A stretch of DNA of 64,000 nucleotides from Mermis nigrescens (lineage: Eukaryota; Nematoda; Enoplea; Mermithida; Mermithidae): positions 30,313,089-30,377,088 of the forward strand of contig JAVLUZ010000154.1 of NCBI GenBank assembly GCA_036768485.1, read 5' to 3'. How positions within the stretch are numbered: the stretch's first letter is position 1; each line of letters opens with the position of its first letter. A model generated the notes under the pieces. That model did not search any database. It saw only the letters and a list, made by a program, of their open reading frames with translations, and was not told the origin of the DNA. This document shows, one piece after another, positions 56,099 to 60,963 of this stretch. A program made the position numbers and the translations under genes.

Positions 56099-56568
56099 TC
56101 ATAATAATAATTATTATGATAATAATAATAATATTGATAATAGATTGTAATAAAAACAAATAATAGTAATATGTTATGTAGGTACTTATGTCTTTCATCT
56201 GTAATTAAAATCAATTGCAGACAGATAGATCTTTGTTTCCTAGGCTAATAAGTCATAGGGTAGGTACCTGTTGTAAATTATGCGCAGGTTCGTTATTTCG
56301 GTTTTACCTTTGAGCAAGTAATATTAAGTTTGTGCATTAGGTAAAAATTCGTGATCACCGTATGGGAGGCCACGGGCCAGTGCAAGCTGGCAAAGAGGAA
56401 GGTGGCAGGCCTGCGCCTTCGATTTGCGAGAAATCGGTCAATAGTTCTAGCTCCGGTCCTGTCAAATCTCCGTTTAAGAACCCGAAACTTACCAAGGGAA
56501 CCAAGCCGTCTATCACGCAATCGATCGATCAATCAATCAGGAGTATAAAGACAGAGAAGAAAAAGTAA
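16723..56568 (+). CDS. Four-module VWA-like single-pass membrane protein, 15-exon model
   Basis: The model joins 16723-17176, 22781-22811, 23066-23250, 37655-38392, 40512-40542, 40798-40982, 41317-42054, 44175-44205, 44461-44645, 45021-45761, 51853-51883, 52139-52323, 52699-53090, 55295-55402 and 56341-56568. Every intron is GT-AG and phases agree throughout (pattern 1, 2, 1 in each unit, phase 0 around the membrane exon). The sum is 4263 bases, 1420 codons and a stop with no interruption. Predicted order: signal peptide, four VWA-like modules of about 230 residues, each with a six-Cys segment and a Thr/Ser linker, one membrane helix and a basic tail. VWA order is visible (first strand HVAFYVD, later strand YYCLLSVITTG, strand MNFMILLN, last strand/helix KWVFQRPYSELKNATGIMQV). 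The function is unknown; such surface proteins usually bind ligands. There is no transcript evidence, and the introns are up to 14 kb. Confidence 0.65.
19052..19294. mobile_element. hAT-like MITE, family A
   Basis: Ends CACACATGGGCGTAGG and GCCGCCCATGTATG. Flanks ATGATGAA/GTGATGAA agree at 7 of 8 bases. It is present at the same intron position in units 2 (39354), 3 (43015) and 4 (50417), so it inserted before the unit duplications. Confidence 0.8.
19915..20300. repeat. Four-copy tandem repeat with GCGCGAAGCGC hairpin
   Basis: The unit of about 115 bp contains a TTTAGAAGA-type segment with AAACTATA, then AACAATAAATTC and the palindrome GCGCGAAGCGCC. The copies are diverged. The palindrome also occurs in isolated repeats elsewhere (for example 34195, 34430, 34803). 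Confidence 0.7.
21250..22245. repeat. ~21-bp minisatellite, about 45 copies
   Basis: The unit is close to AAAAAGGTTGCCTGGTTCC with many variants (GGTCGGTTCCC later on). Long open frames on both strands, such as 21602-22003 minus, are translations of this array and are not counted as genes. Confidence 0.9.
22781..22811 (+). CDS. VWA gene exon 2 (31 nt)
   Basis: Acceptor GTTGCAG and donor GTGAGT. It enters in phase 1 and leaves in phase 2, coding PTSEVKVSD. A longer open frame in phase 0 across the same bases was rejected: among the four unit copies the one variable base within this exon is a silent third position in the phase-1 frame (TCT/TCA/TCC, Ser). Confidence 0.65.
23066..23250 (+). CDS. 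VWA gene exon 3: central strands of module 1
   Basis: Acceptor ACTTTAG, donor GTGAGT. Enters phase 2, leaves phase 1. It codes a strand YYCLLSVITTGF, a helix and the strand MTNFMILLN, which fit the fourth and fifth VWA strands. The conserved Asp-Gly expected after the fourth strand is Thr-Gly here. Homologous exons at 40798, 44461 and 52139 have the same length (185 nt). Confidence 0.7.
23321..23640 (+). repeat. Polinton left terminal inverted repeat
   Basis: Matches the reverse complement of about 37030-37348 with scattered differences, through GGGGACAGGCCGC, ACACGGGGGTACCAC and TTGCGCATTGGCAGCC. The outer terminus starts AG, as is usual for Polintons. Confidence 0.85.
23640..24129 (+). pseudogene. 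Polinton DNA polymerase B, N-terminal/exonuclease part
   Basis: Protein-primed family-B polymerase that copies the element from its ends. This part resembles the region before and within the 3'-5' exonuclease: the segment LVFNLGKYNANLIK lies where family members have an Asn-Ser-x-x-Tyr-Asp motif, followed by FKFLNV. Stops occur near 23814 and 23840 and frames change. The motif Asp appears replaced by Asn. The coding then breaks at the hAT-like insertion 24130-27616. Confidence 0.65.
24457..24860 (+). pseudogene. Harbinger (HARBI1-like) transposase remnant
   Basis: Three pieces in changing frames keep family order: an acidic start MDSSNSDDEIIEEI with RINFDVDYFEESF (from 24457), then QQILSALRFLALEDLRIIVG with STVCRKI (in 24561-24767), then FPNSLAEL and ARKFMDIAGIP. 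These match the N-terminal and helix-turn-helix regions of PIF/Harbinger transposases. The DDE catalytic portion that should follow is missing, so the gene is dead by internal deletion. Confidence 0.75.
25019..25419. mobile_element. hAT-like MITE, family B, nested in Harbinger
   Basis: Ends CATACATG and CATGTATG. Flanks CTCCTGAG/CTCCAGAG agree at 7 of 8 bases. Contains GGCGCTTCGCGCC. Confidence 0.8.
25454..25654. mobile_element. hAT-like MITE, 201 bp, perfect TSD
   Basis: Ends CAGTGGCGGATCTAGG and CTAAATCCGCCCCTG. The 8-mer CTTACTCC flanks both sides. The core is G-rich. A longer element with related ends lies at 53106-53855. Confidence 0.85.
26335..26945. repeat. Two-copy ~300-bp direct repeat
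   Basis: Both copies run through CGCGxCxAAATGAGTAATTGT, TATATATCTTTA, CAGAAATT and ACACTACCAAA. It lies inside the 3.5-kb hAT-like element. Confidence 0.65.
27617..29460 (+). pseudogene. Polinton DNA polymerase B, palm and C-terminal part
   Basis: Homology resumes with FPYQYLDSFEKL at 27655. Further on are a TVYEFKGCYYHC block (about 28385), a LLGNTGYGKH motif-B block (about 28620) and the catalytic Asp-Thr-Asp-Ser of motif C at 28913-28924. A C-terminal block with SSKGLMKKIN follows at 29077-29370. Stops and frameshifts separate the pieces, and 27930-28350 contains little recognisable polymerase. Nonfunctional. Confidence 0.85.
29480..29835 (+). pseudogene. Polinton integrase, C-terminal remnant only
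   Basis: Resembles the end of retrovirus-type Polinton integrases: a segment with LFRIKEV, then GSFYGKELQ and a chromodomain-like YKVHFKDWPMKF block around 29650-29790, broken by stops. The catalytic DDE core that should precede it was not found anywhere in the element. Confidence 0.6.
29831..30482 (+). pseudogene. Polinton DNA-packaging ATPase (FtsK/HerA/A32-like), broken
   Basis: Walker A GPTKSGKTT lies at about 29877-29903. A stop follows near 29968, then fragments in other frames, then a Walker-B-like LILDNL start at about 30070 in an open frame to 30496. The family pumps DNA into capsids. At least two frame breaks separate the Walker motifs, so it is dead. Confidence 0.85.
30483..30695 (+). 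CDS. Polinton small conserved ORF, unknown function
   Basis: 70 residues, intact, basic. It has LKQNISCLRSL at the start, then a central LLCICNCANNFLNGNIPFT block. Short proteins with a similar Cys-x-Cys-x-x block sit after the ATPase in other Polinton-type elements. No function can be given. It is the only uninterrupted ORF of the element and may be intact by chance. Confidence 0.5.
   Translation: MAPHRLKQNISCLRSLSVSRKSQCDALINKASKGQLLCICNCANNFLNGNIPFTDKDIQKLRQYRIKYDI
30798..31067. mobile_element. hAT-like MITE, family A, perfect TSD
   Basis: Ends CACACATGGGCGTAAGG and GTGCTGCCCACCTATG. The 8-mer GTTGTAGG flanks both ends. It is inserted in the Polinton between the small ORF and the next gene. 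Confidence 0.9.
31080..31563 (+). pseudogene. Polinton ORF of unknown function
   Basis: Begins with a MIMVPADVAEQ-like segment at about 31129 and continues in another frame in the open stretch 31171-31563 (segments ELTILGPQK and SGEIVIDGQKI). Its position between the ATPase and minor capsid genes matches a conserved but uncharacterised Polinton gene. One frameshift is visible. Confidence 0.5.
31599..32262 (+). pseudogene. Polinton pVI/pX-like minor capsid protein, split by a MITE
   Basis: The start at 31599 includes GLGLQYYAEQ and TGYGSKG. Then a family-A MITE interrupts (31696-31961). After it the frame shows a basic, Ala/Gly-rich region with GKHALAAGANIASDV and AKERSKHEAA. This resembles the adenovirus pVI/pX-like proteins of Polintons, which lie inside the capsid. 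There are stops besides the insertion. Confidence 0.65.
31696..31961. mobile_element. hAT-like MITE, family A
   Basis: Ends CACACCTGGGCGTGG and TGCCAACGTAAG. Flanks GTATAGAA/GTATAGAG agree at 7 of 8. Interrupts the minor capsid gene. Confidence 0.85.
32264..33556 (+). pseudogene. Polinton major capsid protein (double jelly roll), broken
   Basis: An N-terminal SEVDLFTFPPTQ block (about 32310) is followed, after a frame change, by 32439-32978 with a long first jelly-roll region (blocks YDYRSYFKTE and ISAPLHIDMF-like APLHIDMFSHTQDRYLLN). C-terminal parts are at 32990-33148 (GQLPRWLVF) and 33180-33556 (a FNPFSIYDL block and EFDNLITIDKNRN). The order is that of Polinton and adintovirus major capsid proteins. 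Several frameshifts make it nonfunctional. Confidence 0.85.
33553..35390 (+). pseudogene. Polinton adenain-like cysteine protease, split by a hAT-like element
   Basis: The first part (33553-33835) has the family's SHWVAMFF segment with the active-site His, then YFDSYG with the acidic residue. The hAT-like element 33836-35269 interrupts it. The segment with the Gln and Cys positions (QGFF, SCGHMF) lies just after the insertion at about 35275. The enzyme matures capsid proteins in related elements. The insertion alone inactivates it. Confidence 0.8.
33836..35269. mobile_element. hAT-like element, 1.43 kb, perfect 8-bp TSD
   Basis: Ends CAGTGATTGTACGGGG and CCCCGTACGATCACTG, inverted with one mismatch. 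The 8-mer AATGAGGG flanks both (33828-33835, 35270-35277). GGGGTCGG repeats lie just inside each end. GCGCGAAGCGCC-type motifs occur inside. No transposase. Confidence 0.92.
35427..36190 (+). pseudogene. Polinton penton-like minor capsid protein, broken
   Basis: The start at 35427 has the FYMMLPGNS block and GEWEVWLAKI, characteristic of a conserved Polinton protein thought to form capsid vertices. Stops follow. The C-terminal half is open at 35848-36111 (blocks YVYCNIEEPQIVG and PHYIPVL). Frames change at least three times. It is the last gene before the right terminal region. Confidence 0.75.
36191..37029. other. Polinton right non-coding region
   Basis: No gene recognised. About 36560-36790 is rich in CCCC/CTCC repeats (TTCCCCTAGGG, ACTCC). 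A short repeat with CACATCAAGCATGT occurs several times near 36400-36540. Confidence 0.5.
37030..37348 (-). repeat. Polinton right terminal inverted repeat
   Basis: Reverse complement of the left repeat, ending CCATACTACT. The host intron resumes at TATGCATTG. Confidence 0.85.
37410..37537 (+). other. Extra cassette, unit 1: candidate alternative terminal/poison exon
   Basis: Acceptor ATCCCAG, enters in phase 1, open for 41 codons and closes at TGA. It codes a VWA-like SFHxTNA...EIERI helix. It has no usable donor, so inclusion would end translation inside module 1. The three other units have a cassette of exactly the same length. Confidence 0.45.
37655..38392 (+). CDS. VWA gene exon 4: end of module 1, Cys segment, linker, start of module 2
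   Basis: Acceptor ACGTTTTAG, phase 1 in and out; donor AACATAA|GTGAGC. It begins ENITSAIKLN and finishes module 1 with KWIFQRPYSELKNATGIMQV. Six cysteines follow (PCQ position as SCQ, then SCL, KCQ, HCP, DCT, GCT), then a Thr-rich linker from an ACA/ACC microsatellite, then GPECQKISHVHIAFYVD opening module 2. An acceptor further upstream (37615) is open here but would include a TAA in units 2 and 3, so the downstream one was chosen. Confidence 0.75.
39354..39580. mobile_element. hAT-like MITE, family A (shared by all units)
   Basis: Ends CACACATGGGCATGG and GCTGCCCCTGTATG. Orthologous to the copies at 19052, 43015 and 50417. Confidence 0.7.
39829..40085. mobile_element. hAT-like MITE, family A (shared by all units)
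   Basis: Diverged ends, CACAATGCGGGC and TGTCCAATTATG. It keeps the GATGCCAATGGATA core. It shows the uninterrupted GGAGTTAG site filled in unit 1. Confidence 0.65.
40512..40542 (+). CDS. VWA gene exon 5 (31 nt)
   Basis: Acceptor ATTGCAG, donor GTGACT (weaker than the GTGAGT of unit 1). Phase 1 in, phase 2 out. Same PTSEVKVSD coding. Confidence 0.6.
40798..40982 (+). CDS. VWA gene exon 6: central strands of module 2
   Basis: Acceptor ACTTTAG, donor GTGGGT. Phase 2 in, phase 1 out, 185 nt. Codes YYCLLSVITTGF and MMNFMILLNEQ. A possible shorter intron inside (GTATCT to TTTCAG) was tested and rejected because no frame stays open across it. Confidence 0.7.
41069..41196 (+). other. Extra cassette, unit 2
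   Basis: Acceptor TTCATTTCAG, phase 1 in, 41 codons to TGA. Codes NNAPKSFHGTNAAITEIERI and then TKKIVLH before the stop. Same length as in the other units. The spacer just before it has lost about 42 bases relative to unit 3. Confidence 0.45.
41317..42054 (+). CDS. VWA gene exon 7: end of module 2, Cys segment, linker, start of module 3
   Basis: Acceptor CACGTTTTAG, donor GTGAGC, phase 1 in and out, 738 nt. Very close to exon 4. Differences include the linker, where the ACA run reads through ATGACA. Six cysteines are kept. The metal site reads DLQYR. Confidence 0.75.
43015..43241. mobile_element. hAT-like MITE, family A (shared by all units)
   Basis: Ends CACACATGGGCATGG and GCTGCCCCTGTATG, at the same intron position as in the other units. 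Confidence 0.7.
43481..43748. mobile_element. hAT-like MITE, family A (shared by all units)
   Basis: Counterpart of the copy at 39829, with the same diverged ends. Confidence 0.65.
44175..44205 (+). CDS. VWA gene exon 8 (31 nt)
   Basis: Acceptor GGTTGCAG, donor GTGACT, phase 1 in and 2 out. Identical coding to exon 5. Confidence 0.6.
44461..44645 (+). CDS. VWA gene exon 9: central strands of module 3
   Basis: Acceptor ACTTTAG, donor GTGGGT, 185 nt, phase 2 in and 1 out. One residue in YYYLLSVITTGF differs from exon 6 (Cys to Tyr). Confidence 0.7.
44773..44900 (+). other. Extra cassette, unit 3
   Basis: Acceptor TTCATTTCAG, 41 codons to TGA, no donor. 128 nt as in the other units. Confidence 0.45.
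45021..45761 (+). CDS. VWA gene exon 10: end of module 3, Cys segment, linker, start of module 4
   Basis: Acceptor AACGTTTTAG, donor GTGAGC, phase 1 in and out, 741 nt (one extra Thr codon in the linker). The C-terminal half is closer to exon 1 than to exons 4 and 7 (SVSYGISWCFYSYC in both), matching the closer relation of intron 10 to intron 1. Confidence 0.75.
46069..48837. mobile_element. Foldback element built of tandem repeats, copy 2
   Basis: Same architecture as 14435-16221: outer inverted GGTAAAAGCCGGAAACGGAA minisatellites and ~200-base inner repeats that change orientation at about 47160. The 9-mer TAACTATAA flanks both ends (46060-46068, 48838-48846). The paralogous site in intron 1 (about 17470) has a single TTAACTATAAC and no element, a direct empty-site comparison. 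The long ORFs inside (for example 46059-46643 minus) are repeat translations. Confidence 0.88.
48501..48764. mobile_element. hAT-like MITE, family A, nested in the foldback element
   Basis: Ends CATACGTGGGCAGC and ACGCCTAGGTGTG. The flanks CTTTTACC and CTTTTTTG share only the first part. Very close in sequence to the copy at 63617, so recent. Confidence 0.75.
50417..50668. mobile_element. hAT-like MITE, family A (shared by all units)
   Basis: Ends CACACATGGGCGTGGG and GCTGCCCATGTATG. Counterpart of 19052, 39354 and 43015. Confidence 0.7.
50911..51170. mobile_element. hAT-like MITE, family A (shared by all units)
   Basis: Diverged ends, CACACGCGAGCG and TTGCTCATTTGTG. Counterpart of 39829 and 43481. 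Confidence 0.6.
51382..51627. mobile_element. hAT-like MITE, family A, perfect TSD, unit 4 only
   Basis: Ends CATACCTGGGCGTGG and CGCCCCCCTATG. GTTCTGTA flanks both ends. Units 2 and 3 have a single copy of the target (near TATGTACTGTAATC). Confidence 0.9.
51853..51883 (+). CDS. VWA gene exon 11 (31 nt)
   Basis: Acceptor GGTTGCAG, donor GTGACT, phase 1 in and 2 out. The silent Ser third base differs from the other copies. Confidence 0.6.
52139..52323 (+). CDS. VWA gene exon 12: central strands of module 4
   Basis: Acceptor ACTTTAG, donor GTGGGT, 185 nt, phase 2 in and 1 out. Codes YYCLLSVITTGF and MMNFMILLNEQ. Confidence 0.7.
52451..52578 (+). other. Extra cassette, unit 4
   Basis: Acceptor TTCATTTCAG, 41 codons to TGA (ending TKKIASH), no donor, 128 nt. 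Confidence 0.45.
52699..53090 (+). CDS. VWA gene exon 13: end of module 4, Cys segment, juxtamembrane linker
   Basis: Acceptor AACGTTTTAG, phase 1 in, donor GAC|GTATGA in phase 0. Module end and six cysteines as in the earlier exons. The linker is different and longer: Thr/Ser/Ile-rich (TTTIIVTHTTTTSITVTT), ending TLTLNATD. It does not open another VWA module. The switch to phase 0 matches the membrane exon that follows. Confidence 0.75.
53106..53855. mobile_element. hAT-like element, 0.75 kb, perfect TSD, MITE in its left end
   Basis: Ends TAGTGGCGGA (continuing as TCAAGGATTTT after the nested MITE) and ATAAATTCGCCCTTG. ATTCTAAC flanks both (53098-53105, 53856-53863). Related to the 201-bp MITE at 25454. 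Confidence 0.85.
53116..53380. mobile_element. hAT-like MITE, family A, nested
   Basis: Ends CACACCTGGGCGTGGG and GCTGCCCACCTATG. Flanks GTGGCGGA/GTAGCGGA agree at 7 of 8. Confidence 0.88.
55295..55402 (+). CDS. VWA gene exon 14: transmembrane helix
   Basis: Acceptor TTTTTTCAG and donor GTAAGT are both near-consensus; phase 0 on both sides, 36 codons. It codes a short acidic lead (SKEDN), a hydrophobic span of about 23 residues (VIYVLIGVMCSVFILSTIIL onward) and the stop-transfer KK. The charge pattern predicts a type I orientation, with the modules outside the cell. Confidence 0.8.
55403..56340 (+). other. Intron 14 of the VWA gene
   Basis: Contains the second AAT array. Ends GTGCATTAG at 56340. 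Confidence 0.6.
55725..56135. repeat. (AAT)n microsatellite array
   Basis: Mostly AAT with GAT and ATTATT interruptions; a ~75-base segment is itself duplicated at about 55795-55910. It encodes only artefactual poly-Ile frames. Confidence 0.95.
56341..56568 (+). CDS. VWA gene exon 15: cytoplasmic tail and stop
   Basis: Phase 0 acceptor GCATTAG, 75 codons and TAA. The product is hydrophilic and rich in Lys, Ser, Gly and Pro (SVNSSSSGPVKSPFKNPKL, ending KTEKKK), as expected of a cytoplasmic tail with possible phosphorylation sites. No known signalling motif was recognised. No AATAAA was seen in the next 400 bases, so the polyadenylation site is not placed. Confidence 0.6.
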   Translation, partial: VKIRDHRMGGHGPVQAGKEEGGRPAPSICEKSVNSSSSGPVKSPFKNPKLTKGTKPSITQSIDQSIRSIKTEKKK

Positions 56569-57915
56569 CTTTTAATCCGAATACAAATTTGTACGAACGC
56601 TAACATTAGGGTGCTTTTTTCATTCGATGTTTCCCTCTTTTCATATTTCTCGCCGATTTTACTTGTTCCAATGTGCGCTAAGTTTACTAACGTTTTCAGT
56701 GTTACGCGTTTTTTCACTAATCATTGTGCATTGAAGTAAAGCATTTTTGTAGAATATCAGAATTCGGGCATATTGACTTTTTCCTCATTTTATTTTTTTT
56801 AATTTAATTGTACAATTTTTGTTTTTTTCAATCACGTTTGTTTTTTTTTATTTTATCGTAGAGGCAGTTCAGGGTGGTGTGCAAATCCTAAAAGAGTACG
56901 CCGGAAATTCAATCTAAGGTCTATAACCACCCCCACCAACCTAGCCCCTATGTGAGAGACGCAATCTAGTATATTTTCCTCAATTCGTCGTGTCTTTGTT
57001 CACTGAAACGTAGAAACTGAATTTAGCCTTAACATTAATGACTTATCATAACAGCGCCTGGATGTGGGCCTAGGGAGGAGTCATGGGTCACTTCGACCAC
57101 GCATTGGCCTGGGGGTTTGAGAGTTCTACGTGGCCTGGGTGATGTTGGGGAATGGATAGTGTTCGATGAGAAACGATGAAAACTGCTCTTACTCTCGCCA
57201 TACCACTATTTTCAAGACCGTTTTTTACCTTTAGAAGAATCTTGCACCCCCAAATATTTGTGCTGACCACCTATAGTTTTGATTTACACCATGCGAGAAG
57301 TTGGAAAACCTTCCGCGGATTACTGTAGACTCTTAAAATTTTATTTTTACCATTATTTTCGACGACTTTTAGCGATTTTACCCATCTAGACTTCCCAGAA
57401 TTTTCATGCTCGCTGCTCATGTATGGTTCGAATCGAGAATCCCAAAAATTCGTTGCACACTCGAAGTTGACATTTCCTAATACAGTCGAACTCGGATGCA
57501 GGTCACCTCCTTTGGACAATGTTTAAACGCGTCTTATAGCCGATTGTGTCTTGTAAGCAAGGTTATTGTTCACTTGGAAAAAACGTACTGAGTAAGGAGG
57601 TTAGTGGAAATAATCTGCTATCGAAGCTTGTTTCAATGATTTTTCATGAATTAGATCACACTACTCTTTCACACTTATCTGTAAGCGTAACTTCATTTGC
57701 AGAGAAATTGTACAGACCTTTATCCGCAGACATTTACGACTTGTCTTTTCACATATATAAGTTAAAAAAACCACCTGCGACAATAAGCTGACAGATTGCG
57801 ATTATAGCATCGATATCATATGTAATTTTCGTGATCGGCCGGCTTACTGTTGAGATAAATTCTTAAAACTTATACACAAACTTATGTGAAACAGACTATA
57901 GTTGTAGGTAACGAC
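56569..57915. other. No gene recognised; partial MITE at about 57060-57276
   Basis: A decayed family-A MITE runs from GGATGTGGGCCTAGGG to TGACCACCTATAG. A plus ORF at 57546-57791 (81 codons) matches nothing I know. Part of 57790-57900 belongs to the dispersed CGGCTTACT repeat. Confidence 0.4.
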
Positions 57916-58154
57916 CACACATTGGCGCGGGAGAAGGGTATGCAACACCCAGGAGGCCCGATTTCCCCCCTTCCTGGAAAGCAAAATACCCTCAGAATTC
58001 GATTTTTGAAATTTTTTCGCAATTTTGTCATACCAATGGATTAGTGTTCGATGAGAAACGTTAAAAATGCTGTTTTTTGCCATACGCCGTTTTAAGACCG
58101 TTTTTGACCTTTGAAAAATCTTGCACAGCAGAGTTTTGGTGCTGCTAATCTAAG
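57916..58154. mobile_element. hAT-like MITE, family A, old
   Basis: Ends CACACATTGGCGCGGG and TGCTGCTAATCTAAG. Flanks GTAACGAC/GTTACCGC agree at 6 of 8. Confidence 0.65.
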
Positions 58155-59068
58155 GTTACCGCGTCTTATAGCCGAGCCTCTTACACATAGATCTTGCTTT
58201 ACATGTTCTTAGTATAGGAGCAGGTCAGCTGCTTGTGATAGTCTAATAGCTGGGTGTCTAATATGCGAATTTTTAATATATCTCTATGCGCTATGGATTA
58301 TTGGGTCTGGACTTTTGCGTCATATAAGCCGAAAAGTCTCATATCCGGTGCGTCTTATAGCCGAGTCGAGTACGAGTATTTGCTTCATTTATTGAGACGT
58401 CTCGATAAAACATCAAGAGGAAAAATTTTTTGTTCTTAATATCAATTTTTGGCCCTTTTTACGAATTGGAATTTTTTGAAACCATAGGATTTTATTCATC
58501 AATTTGCAGATCCATTCGCCGCATACGCGCAACTGCTGATGCTGTTTAACGCAGAATTTTTATGCAAGTTTTATGATGTTCCGCCGTTTCGACATACCGT
58601 TTATAGTACCATCACTTGTTGCATTAAAAACGTGAGTTTTTGTCAAAAATATAGGGTGGATGATGTTTTGACTTTAAGGGAAGGGACGGACCAATCAACT
58701 TAAGCTATGCATGTTTGGCTTAATCTGTCAGCTTGTGTCTGTCGTCATCGAATATGTTGGAGCTTTTGTCCAAACTTCCGCGTAAAATATAGTGTTAGAC
58801 TGCGACCAGTATCACAGATGCGTGTGAGTGTGTTCGGGTCTTGTAGACCCCCAGATTGAAGAAATGGGAATTTTTCTGTGAAAAATGAGGCAATAGGAAG
58901 GCCAAAAACGGATAGAAGTTGAAAATTTCTCCAAAAGTGCTTCAAATTAATTGGAAACATGTGTTATAACGTAATGTAAGCCTTTTTTTGGCGCTTGTAT
59001 CAATTTTTTTATAATTTTGGCCTAGAAAAAGTTCAATTTTTGACTCCCTAAACTAGTTGACTCCCATG
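58155..59068. other. No gene recognised
   Basis: GCGTCTTATAGCCGAG occurs more than once (about 58150 and 58350), a small dispersed repeat. No exon is supported. Confidence 0.4.
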
Positions 59069-59177
59069 CATAGGTGGACGGCACTACAGTTCTGGAGAGG
59101 GGGTGCAAGATTTTTTCAAAGGTCGGAAAATGGCCTCAAAAATGATTGTATGGCGAAAAACACCATTTTTCCACCTA
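59069..59177. mobile_element. Truncated family-A MITE
   Basis: The left end CATAGGTGGACGGCACTAC runs to CACCATTTTTCCAC, then the similarity stops. Confidence 0.6.
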
Positions 59178-59614
59178 TTTAAAAATTTGAATCTAGATTA
59201 TTGCCAAACTTTATTCTACATACTTTAACCCGAGATTTAAGTGTTTGAATTTAAATCACATCTTGCTATCCGCTTCGGACTTAAGCTAAATTCTTTCTTA
59301 TACATTATTTATTCGCTCGAAACTTTTTTTTGTGTGATCTCTGCTATATTATAAGGAAACAAGCCCGGCAGAAAACGACGATTTATATATAGCTTTTAAA
59401 ACTATTTTTGTGTGCTAAAAAAGGTGATTACAATAATATATTTCATTATTCTTCCATTGTCCGTGAACGCCAAAGAAACTAAATGCATAATAATATAAAT
59501 TCATAATTCTTCGATATGGCGAAAAAGTAATCGAAATCAATAAAATCATTAAAAATAAAATGCAGTGAAACAAGAAGGTAGTATTTTCTGTTCTGTTTCA
59601 AGTTTTCGCATTTG

Positions 59615-59870
59615 CTATTTATTAAGTATTCCTGTTTCTTTGCGTCGCCCGACAATTAGAAATATTCCTTGATGATAGAAATACAAAAAAGTCTTTTGGT
59701 CCTCCATATCAATATCGCATTGCCTCAACGCATCAAATACGTCATTTTCGCTCAAACGAATGCATCTGTAACATTTGCCACCGGTTCTGTACCAGCTCTG
59801 ATCGAGTAGGCCACCGAGCACAAAATAGCCTCCGGGTTCAACCAATTTGACGACATTAGCGATTACGTTT
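59615..59870 (-). CDS. NNMT/PNMT/TEMT-family methyltransferase, 3'-terminal exon
   Basis: Read on the minus strand from acceptor TTCTATCATAG (exon starts at 59870) to a TAG at 59615. It codes VIANVVKLVEPGGYFVLGGL, then a WYRTGGKCYRCIRL block, an acidic helix region and a final GIFLIVGRRKE. This is the C-terminal third of nicotinamide/amine N-methyltransferases: the strand after the LL-K-PGG-type turn and the closing strand ending in Arg-Lys. The family moves a methyl group from S-adenosylmethionine to small amines in the cytosol. The SAM-binding exons should lie at higher coordinates and were not found in the window. Confidence 0.7.
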
Positions 59871-60551
59871 CTATGATAGAAAGCATCTTTTAACTATTTT
59901 CCGACATAGAAAAATCATAAATACCTATAAGCTTACATTTGAAACCTAACGAATTAAAATATTAAAATTTAGTCTAATTATCACTATTACATAAATTTTA
60001 ATTTAAATTGATGAAATTGTAAAAGACATTAAAAATTAGAAAATAAAAAAAATAAAAAGAAAAGATTTAAAAATTGACGAATTATATTTTAATTATTAAA
60101 AATTGAAAGATGATCTCGTCGAAAACACTGATATTTGCGTTTCACACGATGCACGTTCTTTCTGAATCATACAAAAAATTTCGGACAAATTTAAAACAAA
60201 CTCCTATGAATTAAACAAAATATATCCAAAAAATGAGTCCATGGAGCAAAACGCCTAAAATTTGACACTTTTGAGCCAAAACTTAGCTGAAATTGCTTGA
60301 GCAAAGTTTTTGCGATGTTTTTTTCCCAGAAAATCGACAATTCTGAGGGGTTGCTCGCAATCATTTTGTGGGGTTTGTAGTCATTCTAGAGGGATCAAAC
60401 TCCTTCCTTCAACCCTTTTGGAACTGTATGATCTGAAGTCTGGCTGGTCTCCTCGAGAATTCGAAGACCTAAAAATTCAGAAAATACTACAAACTAAATT
60501 TTCAAGATTTTTTCCTTTTTTAACAACAAAAATGGTCTTTCTTGCGTCGAC
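59871..60551. other. Probable intron of the methyltransferase gene; nothing else seen
   Basis: AT-rich with no supported upstream exon. A plus frame at 60310-60831 crosses into a family-B MITE and is discounted. Confidence 0.35.
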
Positions 60552-60963
60552 CATACATGATTTTGGAGGGAATTTCACCCTTCATAAAATTTTTACCTTA
60601 CCCCCAAAAATTTTTTCACGATTTCCCAGAATTGGCGAATTTTTGAAAGTTACCGAAAATTTTCTAAAAATTTGTAGAAAAGATGTTTTTGCGTATTTAG
60701 CTATCTATTTGCTCAAAAGTGCCCAATTTTCGTGTGCTTCGCGCAATTATACTCATGTTTTGACTATATTTCGTTCAATTTGTACTAACTTTTTGATTTT
60801 TTCAAAATGTTTTGATGTTTTTATGCTCTAGAAAAATAGAGCATCGTCAGAAACGCTAAAAAACGATGTTTTCGACGCGTACCTACCATTTTTGGACCCA
60901 AAAAGGTACTTTATGATTTCATCCCTCCCCTTCCTTCCAGAATACCCATGCTGTGCACTCATG
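60552..60963. mobile_element. hAT-like MITE, family B
   Basis: Ends CATACATG and GTGCACTCATG. Flanks GCGTCGAC/GTGCCGAC agree at 6 of 8. Interior order as in the other B copies. Confidence 0.7.

Noticed and set aside
60310..60831. A 173-codon plus-strand ORF
   Set aside because: It crosses the boundary of a family-B MITE and encodes Phe/Lys-rich text from AT-rich DNA, with no recognisable domain.
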